Origin: Syngnathus acus
Lineage: Eukaryota > Chordata > Actinopteri > Syngnathiformes > Syngnathidae
Reading direction: 5' to 3'
DNA length: 64,000 nt
Assembly (NCBI RefSeq): GCF_901709675.1
Contig: NC_051095.1
Coordinates: 14,399,456 to 14,463,455, forward strand
Shown piece after piece: positions 24,148 through 34,075 of the stretch. The notes below the pieces were generated by a model, which was given only the letters and a program-made list of their open reading frames with translations, made no database searches and had not been told where the DNA came from. Every line of letters starts with the position of its first letter. Within the stretch, counting starts at the first letter, position 1. Position numbers and translations under genes: made by a program.

Positions 24148-24393
24148 GTCCGACTATATCTAGTCGGAACTTTTCTGCCTCGCACACCAGCTCGGGCTCC
24201 TTTCCAGCCAGAGAGGTGACATTCCATGTCCCAAGAGCCAGCTTCTGCAGCCGGGGATCAGACCGCCAAGGTCCCTGCCTTTGGCCGCCGCCCAGCTTGC
24301 AATGCACCCGACCCCTTTGGCCCCTCCCACAGGTGGTGAGCCCATGGGAAGGGGGACCCACGTTTCCTTTTCGGGCTGAGCCCGGCCGGGCCC
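24048..24393 (-). pseudogene. Frameshifted N-terminus of the Rex3-like ORF
   Basis: A second minus-strand frame, in a different phase, carries the start of the endonuclease: LALGTWNVTSLAGKEPELV (the N motif of APE nucleases), then [11 protein letters not shown] and [18 protein letters not shown]. Homology then jumps to the 932-residue frame, placing a single indel at about 24047. The usual catalytic Glu region reads LASTHS here. The residues upstream of LALGTWN are G/R-rich leader. Confidence 0.8.
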
Positions 24394-24410
24394 CATACAA
24401 GTGGTACCTC

Positions 24411-24975
24411 AAAATTTAAATGGTTTTGGTTACACAAGTCCAAGGCATTCGATTCAACTGCTAATACTGATTGCTATGTCGTGATGTTCAGTGAGGTCCA
24501 TGACTGCTGAGGCACTACTCATCTGGAATCCAATGTAAAATTATGAACCTGAAATAGATTAGCTTATACTTAAATTTTGACCTTTGTTTAAACATTTGCT
24601 TCAAATAAGCTCAAACTGCCTTTTTGTGTTTGCTTGTTTTGTTTGTTTTGCCTTTTCAAATTTTATACATTAGTTGATTTGTTTTACTTATATGACTGTT
24701 TAGATACATAAATTGGGTGTTTTTTTTTTTTTTACAGTTTGACAGTTTTACAGATACAGTTTTGTACTGAAGAATTTGAAATGTTACCTGAAACATAGCA
24801 CGTTCATACAGATTCTGTGATGGCTAGCATTTATGTCTAGAATAGTGTCAAGAAATAGGTTAGCCGCATCCCAGAACGGATTGTGTCAAACCTTCAAGGT
24901 ACTATGCTTGTGCCTAAATAACTGTGGAGTTCATCCTCTTCCAAACACTCATAGTTTCCACAATTTACCCTCATC
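24411..24975. other. No gene; possible second mariner-like MITE remnant
   Basis: AT-rich sequence with a T-run at 24719-24732. AGTGGTACCTC just before 24411 and CTTCAAGGTACTATG at about 24892-24907 resemble the two ends of the MITE at 223-775, but the inner sequence does not match it, so this is only a possibility. Confidence 0.25.
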
Positions 24976-26082
<1,107 letters not shown>

Positions 26083-26157
26083 TATGGTGAGGGCTAGGGT
26101 TTCGGTTAGGCTTTAGGGTTATGAGTTAGGTGTTTGGAGTAGGATTATGGGTTAGGG
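26083..26157. repeat. Degenerate TTAGGG-like array, left part
   Basis: Words such as GAGGGCTAGGGTTTCGG and GGGTTATGAGTTAGG repeat up to the left border of the hAT element at 26158. The array resumes at 27749. Confidence 0.7.
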
Positions 26158-27412
26158 CAGTGGTCGGCAACCCGCGGCTCCAGAGCTGCATGCGGCTCTT
26201 TAGCACCCCCCCTAACGGCTCCCTGGAGTTTTTGCAATAATGCGTGTAAATGGAAAAATATGTTGTTGTTTTTTTTGTTGGTTTTTTAAATATGGTTTTT
26301 AGATGGTAGTCATGACACTAACATACTCATGCTGTAAAAATTTATGTAGTTGTAAATATATTCAAAATACCGAATTTCAGAATGGCCCCAAATAGCAACA
26401 TTGCGTCATAGCCTGCGACAGAGCACAGGCGAGTTGTCAACAAGCAGGTGTGTGAGAGTGATGGGCCATGGATTCAAAAGGCCAAAAGAGAAAGATTGCT
26501 AATGAGAACAGAGGGTTTAAGAAAGAATGGACTGAACTTTTTGCTTTCATTGCCAATGCTGAAGCATTGCCTGCATGTTTGATTTGCAATGAGAAGTTGT
26601 CAAATAAGAAGAGGAATTTGGAACGACATTTTCAGCTAAAGCATGCTAAATTTGCTGCCGATCACCCGGTTGCAACTGAGAGGAAAGGTGCAATTGCAGT
26701 GCTGGTGGAGAAATTTGAGGACGGAAAAAAAGTTTCAAGAAGTGGATTGCATCTCCAAACTCTACTACTGGTGCAAGTTTTGTTGCAGCCCCGGAGATAA
26801 TAAAGCGCGGAAAACCATTCACCGATGGTGAGTACATGAAGGATTAATTCATTAAAATATCAGAGTGCCTATTTTCGGACTTCAAAAACAAAACCGAAAT
26901 CATTCAGAAAATTAAAGACATGCAAAAACAGTGATGGAAAGGGTAATTAAAATGGCAAACAATATCAGCGATCAGCAAATCAATGACATCAATTCAGCTC
27001 CAGCTTTCCCAATGGCCTGTGATGAGTTGTGTGACGTGACCGATATCGAACAGACAGCTCTGCTATGCAGGTACGTGAACTCTAATGGGTTGCAACAAAA
27101 CGTAACACATTAATATTGTAATGGTAGTTCGGCTAAAGTTGAAACAGCAATAGGCTTATCGCACATCAGTAGTCACGTGGTGCGTAATTCTCTCCAGGAT
27201 GCGCTGCAGGGAAAATAAACATTTAATCATGATTGTTCATTTTGTATTTGTAGCCTACTTAGTTATTTTAATAGTAGGCATAGTGCTTATGTATTGACAG
27301 TCTATGTTGCGTTTATAAAAGGCTTTTAGAATTTTGCGGCCCCGGACAAGTATGTTTTTTTTTTGGGGGGGGGCGGCAATATGGCTCTTTGAACATTTTG
27401 GGTTGCCGACCC
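26158..27412 (+). mobile_element. hAT element with decayed transposase
   Basis: The left end reads CAGTGGTCGGCAACCC and the right end GGGTTGCCGACCCCTA, inverted repeats over 16 bases with two mismatches, as in hAT elements. Both flanks are TTAGGG-like (GGTTAGGG on the left, GTTAGGG a few bases beyond the right end), so the exact 8-bp target duplication cannot be fixed. At about 1.25 kb it is much shorter than an autonomous hAT element and holds only the first part of a transposase gene. Confidence 0.8.
26468..27113 (+). pseudogene. hAT transposase N-terminal remnant with BED-type zinc finger
   Basis: The first frame (26468-26800, 110 codons) begins MDSKGQKRKI and has a C2H2 BED-like finger: Cys37 and Cys40 (CLIC), His54 and His59 (RHFQLKH), the DNA-binding module of hAT transposases. 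After a frameshift near 26745 homology continues as SFVAAPEIIKRGKPF, then past a stop as FSDFKNKTEIIQKI, and again in 26931-27113 as MACDELCDVTDIEQTALLC. This order matches the SCAND3/GTF2IRD2-like hAT proteins of vertebrates. The catalytic DDE core and dimerisation domain are missing. Non-functional. Confidence 0.8.
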
Positions 27413-27425
27413 CTAACCGTTAGGG

Positions 27426-27748
27426 CACACGGGTCAAACTCAAGGCCCGGGGGCCAGATACGGCCCGCCACATCATTTTATGTGGCCCGCGAAGACAAAT
27501 TGTGCATCAAATTCATGTCGTTACTAGAATTGCAAATTGTCTTCACTTTTAATACCTTTTTTTTTAATATTTGTCCAGTTTTTACCCATCTGATTTGAAA
27601 ATGAGTTATTTGTCAGTTTGTTTTGTAGCTTTTACTGTATATAATATGAGGTGCTCATACATTTATTTGGGTTGACAGTCATAATGGCCCTCCGAAAGAA
27701 GCTATGACTACAATGCGGCCCGTGAAAAAAAATAGTTTGACACCCCTG
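27426..27748. mobile_element. hAT-type MITE, 323 bp, with perfect target duplication
   Basis: The left end reads CACACGGGTCAAACTC and the right end ATAGTTTGACACCCCTG; inner inverted words ACGGCCCGCC and GCGGCCCGT follow. Flanks are CGTTAGGG at 27418-27425 and 27749-27756, a perfect 8-bp duplication. The target is itself a TTAGGG-like array, next to the hAT element ending at 27412. No coding capacity. Confidence 0.9.
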
Positions 27749-27985
27749 CGTTAGGGGGTTAGGGTTAAGGATTAGTGTTCAAATTAGGTTTAGAGTTAGG
27801 AGTTAGAATTAGGGTTTAGGGTTTCATGGTAGGGTTTAAAATTAGAGCAGGTGTTTCAAACTAGGGTTAAGGTTAGCAGCTTCGAGGGCCAAGGGTTTAA
27901 ACTGGTTAGGGTTTCAAAGAAGGGCTTCAAATTAAGTTTGGGTTTCAAATGAGGATTAGGGGCTCGCGGTTAGGGGTATGGATTA
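27749..27985. repeat. Degenerate TTAGGG-like array, right part
   Basis: GGGTTAGGGTTAAGG, AGGGTTTAGGGTTTCA and similar words continue the array broken at 26157. The arrangement is the same as at 3785-4145, including the GGGTTTCAAA spacer. Confidence 0.75.
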
Positions 27986-27989
27986 AAAA

Positions 27990-28073
27990 AAGGTTTACCG
28001 AAACAGTACTGAAAACCGCGGAGCAAAAACAGATCTGTACCGTACTATGGGTTATCTGTGCCATATCACCTCT
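27990..28073. mobile_element. Decayed half of the 783-1025 type hAT MITE
   Basis: GGTTTACCGAAACAGTAC and GGGTTATCTGTGCCATATCACC parallel the right half of the MITE at 783-1025 (GGTGTACCGAAACTGTAC, GGGTTATCTGTACCGTTGCACC). The left half is absent. Confidence 0.55.
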
Positions 28074-30256
28074 GACGGATACAAATATTTGTCCCCTTGT
28101 CGTTACCATACATTCAACAATTTAGGTTAGCAGTGAGTGATAAACCACAACAATGCTTTAAGCATGGACGACTGTTGGATACTGGGCTACTATGGTAAAC
28201 TGGCAGCTTGACCAGAGAAGGACACAGACACTCGCTGCCCCACCTTGTGCTACCCCTCCCTTTCTTTATACTACTAACCCTTTCCAGCAACTCACCTCAG
28301 TGGAGATGAATAATGAATGTGAGCAGACACTTGTGTCAGAGGTGACGTGTCTGTGAGGGAGCAAATTCCTGCCTGATTAGTACATAAAAATATAGGCCCA
28401 TCTGCCTCTTTGGGATTTGACAGCGGCCTGGGCAGAAATGTGAAGAGCCCGGGGACGGCTGAGCAGGCACACAGGGCAGGGGTATCGGGTAGGCAGAAGG
28501 GCGGGGGGGAGGGGGTTGTCACACTTCCCCTCGCTAGGAAAGACCCACAGCAGGAGCACTCACTTGTATCGTGGCCTCGCATCATGTCGGCACTGCTGTA
28601 GCGCAAACTGCAAAGCTCGAACTTTCCTCCGGGCGTGTTGATTTTAGTGCTGTGTATAAACAGGCCATCAATATTAAATGGCAAGAACAGCACAAACTAT
28701 TTGGATGAACTTATAAAATGAGGATGGAATGGCAAATGTGTAAGGTCATGGTTGACACTAGGCGGCTCTCAAAAGTTGTGCCTCTGCATGCCAGTGTATT
28801 TTTTAGGATAGCGTGCAACATTTTATTAGACAAGTTTTTTGTGTGTGTGATTTGAAATGTTTGTCGCCTTATTACCATTACCCACCAATTTGAAGTTTGA
28901 AAAGTAGTTTTTGATAACTTATTTCCTTTTTCTTTGATGTGTTTTTAAAATATCCTAAATTTAATTGGGAAATGAATTTCAGTTTTTAGGTTCATATGTT
29001 CTGTTTTGGTTTCTACTCTGGCATTATAATATCAGTATCAGTGACGGTAAAATTAATAAGATTAATTCAAGCAAATATGGTCATCGAAGTTTCTTAGCTT
29101 ATAAAATCTTTCCACAACAAAAATACATTTCCTCATACGTACATCAGTGCAATACTCAATCTGTATACAGAAGGGCGGGAGAAAAATTCATAGACACAAA
29201 AATTGCTGCCTCAAAACAGTTTTTGAGAATTTTAGAAACATATTTTTGGCACCCAGAGCCATTGTTTGACCACGTTCATGTCCCCGCACGCACATGATGG
29301 TTTGGGTTAGATTAGAGTCTACGAGCTAGAATTAAGGTTCAGAAACATATAACAAATAGAATTAATTCAAAAATATTACGGCTTACCGTGCTGAATATGT
29401 ACCTGTATTTCTGTTGCAAGCAACTTTTAGAGACTAAACTGCCCAAACAGACTAGATTGCAAACATTTGGGTTTGTGAAGCAGTATCGATCCTAATAGAT
29501 CTTTCACATCTTGAAAAAGGTAACTAACTGTGAGGGAGTTGTTCAATGCCCAGCAATGACGATGTGCAGCACCGTGGTGTAAATTAGCACACTGTATAAC
29601 ACATGCGGCCAGAGAGGATCAAACATATTGGGGGAGGAAAACATGGCTCACCAAGAGTTGAGAGGAAGAACATACCCTTCGGCAATGGCTCTAATTAATA
29701 GGCTAAATTGAATTGCAATAATCGACTAAGGGACTGGCTTTGCGCTCTGAAGGTATGATGATTAAACTGTTAGGCTCCAGTGAAGGGGTGATTGGGACCC
29801 TGGTGAATTACGCAATGGATCTGATGACAGACAATGGCTTCTATTTTTCATTAATTAGCTCCCGAACCATAAAAAGTGTGAAAGACTTCAATGGTGAAAA
29901 ATCGCAGGCGGTCATTTACTGCCATTCATTTTCTTTGAATGGCCTCCATCAATGCAGTGCTACGCAGACACGAAAAAAGACTTGAGAGTTTCATACATTT
30001 TGCGGGATGGCAGGGTTGTAAAAAAGGTTAGGCTACTTTGTCAGCTGTCAAAAAAAATCAATGTTACATGGCTGGCATTCAACAAAAAATATGAAATGCC
30101 AAGTTGAAAAAAAATGGGAGCATCATTTGAGCAACACAACTTTTGACGTAACTCAACCTAAGTGATGACCCATTATAAAACGATGCACTCAACGAGGTGT
30201 GTAAGGAATGTTCCAGGGCTGGTGTTGCAACATATATTTTAAATCCAAAATGGAAC
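28074..30256. other. No gene; candidate conserved non-coding stretches
   Basis: No exon or repeat border that I can support. 29690-29960 is non-repetitive with several TAATTA words; see findings. Confidence 0.35.
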
Positions 30257-30545
30257 CTACCAGTTTGTCCCTTCTAAGTAATCCCCCTGGAGTCTAATGC
30301 ACTTTCTCAGCCTTCTCTGACACACCTTCATGCACTCTTGAAAGGACTCTTGTGGGATTCTCCGCAGTTCCTTTGTCTCAGCCATCTTGATGTCGTCCAT
30401 TCCTCCAAAGCAAGTCTCCTTGATGACTAATTTGAGCTTGGGAAAAGAAATAAATGTCAGTCACGATGGGCAAGCGCGAAGTTTGCTCCACGATGGTGGT
30501 GATCTTCTTTGCCAGAAGCTGTCAGATGCTCAAGGCATCGTGAGC
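30257..30545 (-). pseudogene. Mariner-type transposase C-terminal remnant
   Basis: On the minus strand an uninterrupted frame of about 62 codons begins PKLKLVIKE and ends RLQGDYLEGTNW before a TAG at 30259-30257. FPKLK, a run of about 35 residues, then W/C-x-R-CI-x-x-x-GxYxEG is the signature of the C-terminal part of mariner-family transposases. Upstream, in two other phases, AKKITTIVEQ and YFF-QAQ match the usual KKKI..LPHPPYSPDLAPCDFFLFP segment, so two frameshifts have occurred. The third catalytic Asp region is lost in this decay. A relic too short to appear as a long open frame. Confidence 0.7.
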
Positions 30546-30639
30546 AAGTGTAAAATAAATAAGCATCAAGCAGTGATATGTGTTTTTATAACTTTTGCAT
30601 TTGGTTAAATGTTTTTTCATTTCTTGCTTGCTCGTGTTT

Positions 30640-30732
30640 TCCTTGATGAAGCGCGACCAAAGGTGGAAAAGCGCTATACGTACAAGTACAGCCCATTTAC
30701 CGTTCAACAAACAAACAAACAAACAAACAAAC
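30640..30732 (+). mobile_element. LINE 3' tail relic and CAAA simple repeat
   Basis: GGAAAAGCGCTATACGTACAAG followed by TACAGCCCATTTACC resembles the 3' ends of common fish LINEs, and the related word AAAAGCGCTATACAAAT ends the minus-strand element at 50652. It is followed by a short (CAAA)n run at about 30710-30732. Confidence 0.55.
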
Positions 30733-31043
30733 AGAACAAGTTGTGTTTTTTGCAATGTACCATATGCCTAAATAAATAAAATAGTATTACTCTTGCTACC
30801 CTGCCTCCCTTCTCCTGCTTTTATGCCAACTTGCCCACTTGTCATTCACATTTCCACCGTGTAAAACCAGTACATTTTTAAAGATTCAAGATTCAAGATT
30901 CAAGATTCAAGAGTTTTTATTCGCCATGTTTGAGCGTGCCAAACAAGGAATTTGACTTCGGTAAAACACACCCTCTGTTCAACATATAGGTGACTAACAA
31001 CACTCAGGACATGTGAATAATGGCAAAAACAGTGTAGACAAAT

Positions 31044-32860
31044 TCAAAGGTGTGAAGAGCAGGATGTTATTGCACAGTAATGCCTCTGAGACTCTATGAG
31101 TGGTGTGAGTTCATCAGAGCAACAGCCTGGGGAAGAAGCTGTCTCGGTGTCTGCTGGTTTTGGCGTACCGAGCTCTATAACGCCGTCCGGAGGGGAGTAG
31201 TTCAACAGACTGCAACCTGGGTGAGAAGGGTCTGTAGAGATGTTCCTTGCACGTTTCCTGGTCCTGGACAGGTACAAGTCTTGGATAGAAGGGAGGTTGA
31301 TTCCAATGATCTTTTCTGCAGTCCTGATTGTCCGTTGCAGTCTGTGCTTGTCTTGTTTGGAGGCTGATCCAAACCAGACAGTGATGGAGGTGCAGAGGAC
31401 AGACTGGATGATGGCAGTGTAGAAGGTCTTCAGAAGCTCTCGCGGCAGGTTGAACTTCTTGAGCTGTCTCAGGAAGTACAGCCTCTGCTGGGCCTTCTTC
31501 CGGACAGAGTCTATGTGGCCGGTCCATTTCAAGGTCCCGAGAGATTGTGGTTCCCAGGAACTTGAAGGTGTCTGTGGAGAGAATAGTATTACTGCGGATA
31601 GTGAGGGGTAAAAGTGGTGAAGGGTCTCGCCTGAAATCCACTGTCATCTCCACGGTCTTGAGCGGGTTCAGCTCCAGATGGTTTTGGTTGCACCAGTGGA
31701 CCAGCCGCTCCACCTCCTGTCTGTACGCAGTCTCATCACCGTCCTGGATCAGTCCGATGAGAGTGGTGTCGTCTGCATACTTCAGGAGCTTCACAGGAGA
31801 GTCATCTGAGGAGAAATCGTTGGTGTAGAGAGAGAAGAGCAGTGGGGAGAGGACGCACCCCTGAGGGGCTCCAGTATTGGTGGTCCGGGTGTCAGATGTG
31901 ATGCCCCCCAGCCTCACACGCTGTCTCCTGTTGGTCAGGAAGCTGGTGATCCACTGACAGGTGGGGGCAGGCACCGCAAGCTGGATGAGCTTCTGTTGGA
32001 GGATGTCAGGAGCGATGGTGTTGAACGCCGAGCTGAAGTCCACGAACAGGATCCTGGCGTACGTTCCTGGAGTGTCCAGGTGGTGCAGGATGTAGTGCAG
32101 TCCCATGTTGACCGCATCATCCACTGACCTGTTTGCCCGGTAGGCAAACTGGAGGGGGTCAAGCAGGGGGCCCGTGACCTCCTTCAGGTGGTTCAGCACT
32201 AACCTCTCGAAAGATTTCATGACCACAGATGTCAGTGCGACGGGTCTATAGTCATTCAAACCTGTGATGGCGGGCTTCTTGGCCACTGGAACGATGGTGG
32301 AGCTCTTGAAGCACGAGGGCACCTCACACAGCTCCAGAGAACGGTTGAAGATCCGTGCAAAGGTGGGCGCCAGCTGTTCAGCGCAGACTTTCAAGCAGGA
32401 AGGTGACACGCCGTCTGGGCCCGGTGCCTTCCTGGTCTTTTGTCTCCGGAACATCTGGCGCACTTCCTCCTCGCGGACCTGGAGTGCGGGCGCGGCCTCT
32501 GCAAGAGAGAGAGTGGGTGACAACGATGATAGAGGTGTGGACAGAGCAGTTGTGGGGAGAGGTGAGTATGTAGATTGTGCTGCAGGAAGTCCCGTTGTGT
32601 GGGAGGACCGATCAAACCTGCAGTAGAACTTATTCAGCTGGTTAGCAAGCCTTGGGCTCTCCACAGGACGGGGGGTTCGTTTCTTGTAGCCCGTGATGCT
32701 CTGCAGACCTTTCCACACTGTTGAGGGATCAGGATTGGCAGAGAGGTGTCTCTTCAGGTTCTCCCCGTAACACCTCTTGGCTTTCCTGACCTCTCGGTTC
32801 AGTGTGTTTCTGGTCTGCCTGAACAGGGTCGCGGTCGCCGCTCCTGAAGGCCTCCTCCTT
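31044..32860 (-). pseudogene. L2-like LINE: reverse transcriptase part
   Basis: The frame entering at about 32836 carries TRNTLNREVRKAKRCY, then [45 protein letters not shown] (catalytic Asp), [14 protein letters not shown] and the active site KYADDTTLIGL. These are the canonical blocks of CR1/L2 enzymes, all intact. Frameshifts near 31525 (after TISRDL) and near 31200 break the thumb and C-terminal parts, which continue as HIDSVRKKAQQRLYFLRQL in 31532-31044 and end as LLPSGRRYRARYAK in the first frame. Confidence 0.87.
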
Positions 32861-34075
32861 GACTTTGCGCAACCTCCTGAGGTTCGGTGTAAACCAAGGT
32901 TTGTCGTTGTTGTACGTGCAGAAGGTCTTAGTCTGCACACACAGATCCTCACAAAAACTGATGTATGATGTGACAGTGTCAGTGAGTTCATGCAAGTCTG
33001 AAGTTGCAGCTTCGAAAGCTCCCCAATCGGTGCAGTCAAAGCAGGCTTGGAGGTCCTGCCTTGACTCCACTGTCCACTTCCTCACAGTCCTCACCACAGG
33101 CTTAGAAGTTTTTAGTTTCTGCCTGTAGGCCGGGATCAGATGAACTAGACAGTGGTCCGAGAGTCCTAAAGCTGCACGAGCCGCAGAGTGGTATGCATCC
33201 TTGATCACGGTGTAGCAGTGGTCCAGAGTCTGTGCCCCTCTGGTGGGACACGTTACGTGCTGTTTGTATCTGGGGAGTTCGTGTGCGAGGTTCGCCCTGT
33301 TAAGATCACCCAGAACAATGATTAGTGAGTTTGGTAGAAGTTTCTCCATGTCTGTTACCTGGTCAGCCAGCATCTGCGTGGCTTCACTCGCACGTGCGTG
33401 TGGTGGGATGTAAACAGCCGCCATGACGATCGAGGAGAACTCCCGTGGTGAATAGAACGGCCGGCAGTTTATGAAAAGTGTTTCTAGGAGAGGGCTGCAA
33501 AACTCTTTCAACACCGTGACATCAGTACACCAACGTTCATTAATGTAGAAACAGAGACCACCTCCCTTTGATTTTCCGGAGAGCTCCGCGCTGCGATCTG
33601 CTCGCGTTAGCCTGAAGCCCGCTAGCTCCACGGCGTGGTGGGGCGTTCGTTCGCTGAGCCACGTTTCCACAAAGCACAGCGCGGCGGATCTGCTGAAGTC
33701 CGTGTTCCTTGAAGTGAGGAGCAGCAGTTCGTCCATCTTGTTCGCCAGGGGAGCGGACATTCGCCAGATGAATTGACGGTAGGGCAGAACGGAACCCTCT
33801 CTGCCTCAGCCTTACGAGTGCTCCCGCTCGTTTTCCGCGCCGCCGTCGTCGTGCTAGCTTGTACAGCACCGCCGCTCCGGCTAGAATCTCCAACAAACAG
33901 TCTGAATCGAAGAGAACAGGAGAGAAAATACCAGAAGAAGACTGTCCGATGTTTAACAGCGCTTCTCTAGTAAAAGTGATCCGGGATGGACAGCAGAGGA
34001 CACAGAAAACACACGAAATAAGACAAATAAACAGAGAGCGACTCACCGTGGCTGCCATCCGCGGCGCCATCATGA
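32828..34075 (-). pseudogene. L2-like LINE: N-terminal and endonuclease part
   Basis: The 5' frame gives a hydrophobic stretch (LFICLISCVFCVLCC), then ARRRRRGKRAGAL and SIHLANVRS. A one-base insertion in a C-run near 33755 shifts to the frame opening at 33760 (LANKMDELLLL). Endonuclease motifs in that frame: FVETWL (Glu32), YIPPHARA (117-124), VLGDLNRANL (149-158; GDFN is usual, so Phe became Leu), TLDHCYTV (178-185) and GLSDHCLVHL (199-208). NNDKPWFT (284-291) follows. A frameshift at about 32828 moves the sequence into the reverse transcriptase frame. Confidence 0.8.

Larger units (their letters stand above)
21324..24393 (-). mobile_element. Near full-length RTE-clade LINE (Rex3-like)
   Basis: The 3070-bp insertion is bounded by a perfect 17-bp target duplication, CATACAAGTGGTACCTC, at 21307-21323 and 24394-24410. 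On the minus strand it encodes endonuclease then reverse transcriptase, followed by a very short 3' untranslated region and a GATG tandem tail (CCATCCATCC at 21324-21337 on the plus strand). A very short 3' end made of GATG repeats is how I remember fish Rex3 elements. Only one frameshift (about 24047) separates the two halves of the reading frame. The clean duplication and long open frame point to a fairly recent insertion. Confidence 0.9.
30881..34075 (-). mobile_element. L2/CR1-like LINE, long but broken copy
   Basis: On the minus strand: leader and basic ORF start (about 34075-33760), endonuclease, reverse transcriptase, then a 3' untranslated region ending TTGGCACGCTCAAACATGG-CGAATAAAAACTC and a (GAATCTT)n tail (30881-30912 on the plus strand). 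Length about 3.2 kb. The same family, with a different tail repeat, is at 38377-40316. No convincing target duplication was found. At least four frameshifts kill the coding frame. Confidence 0.85.

Noticed and set aside
21896-24419. Many plus-strand frames of 60-140 codons across the Rex3-like region
   Set aside because: They are antisense shadows of the GC-rich minus-strand LINE coding frame.
24394-24910. Mariner-like MITE interrupted by the Rex3-like LINE
   Set aside because: The end words are similar to those at 223-775, but the inner sequence does not match and the TA flanks are unclear; kept only as a possibility.
31080-33128. Plus-strand frames inside the L2-like LINE
   Set aside because: Antisense shadows of the reverse transcriptase and endonuclease frames.
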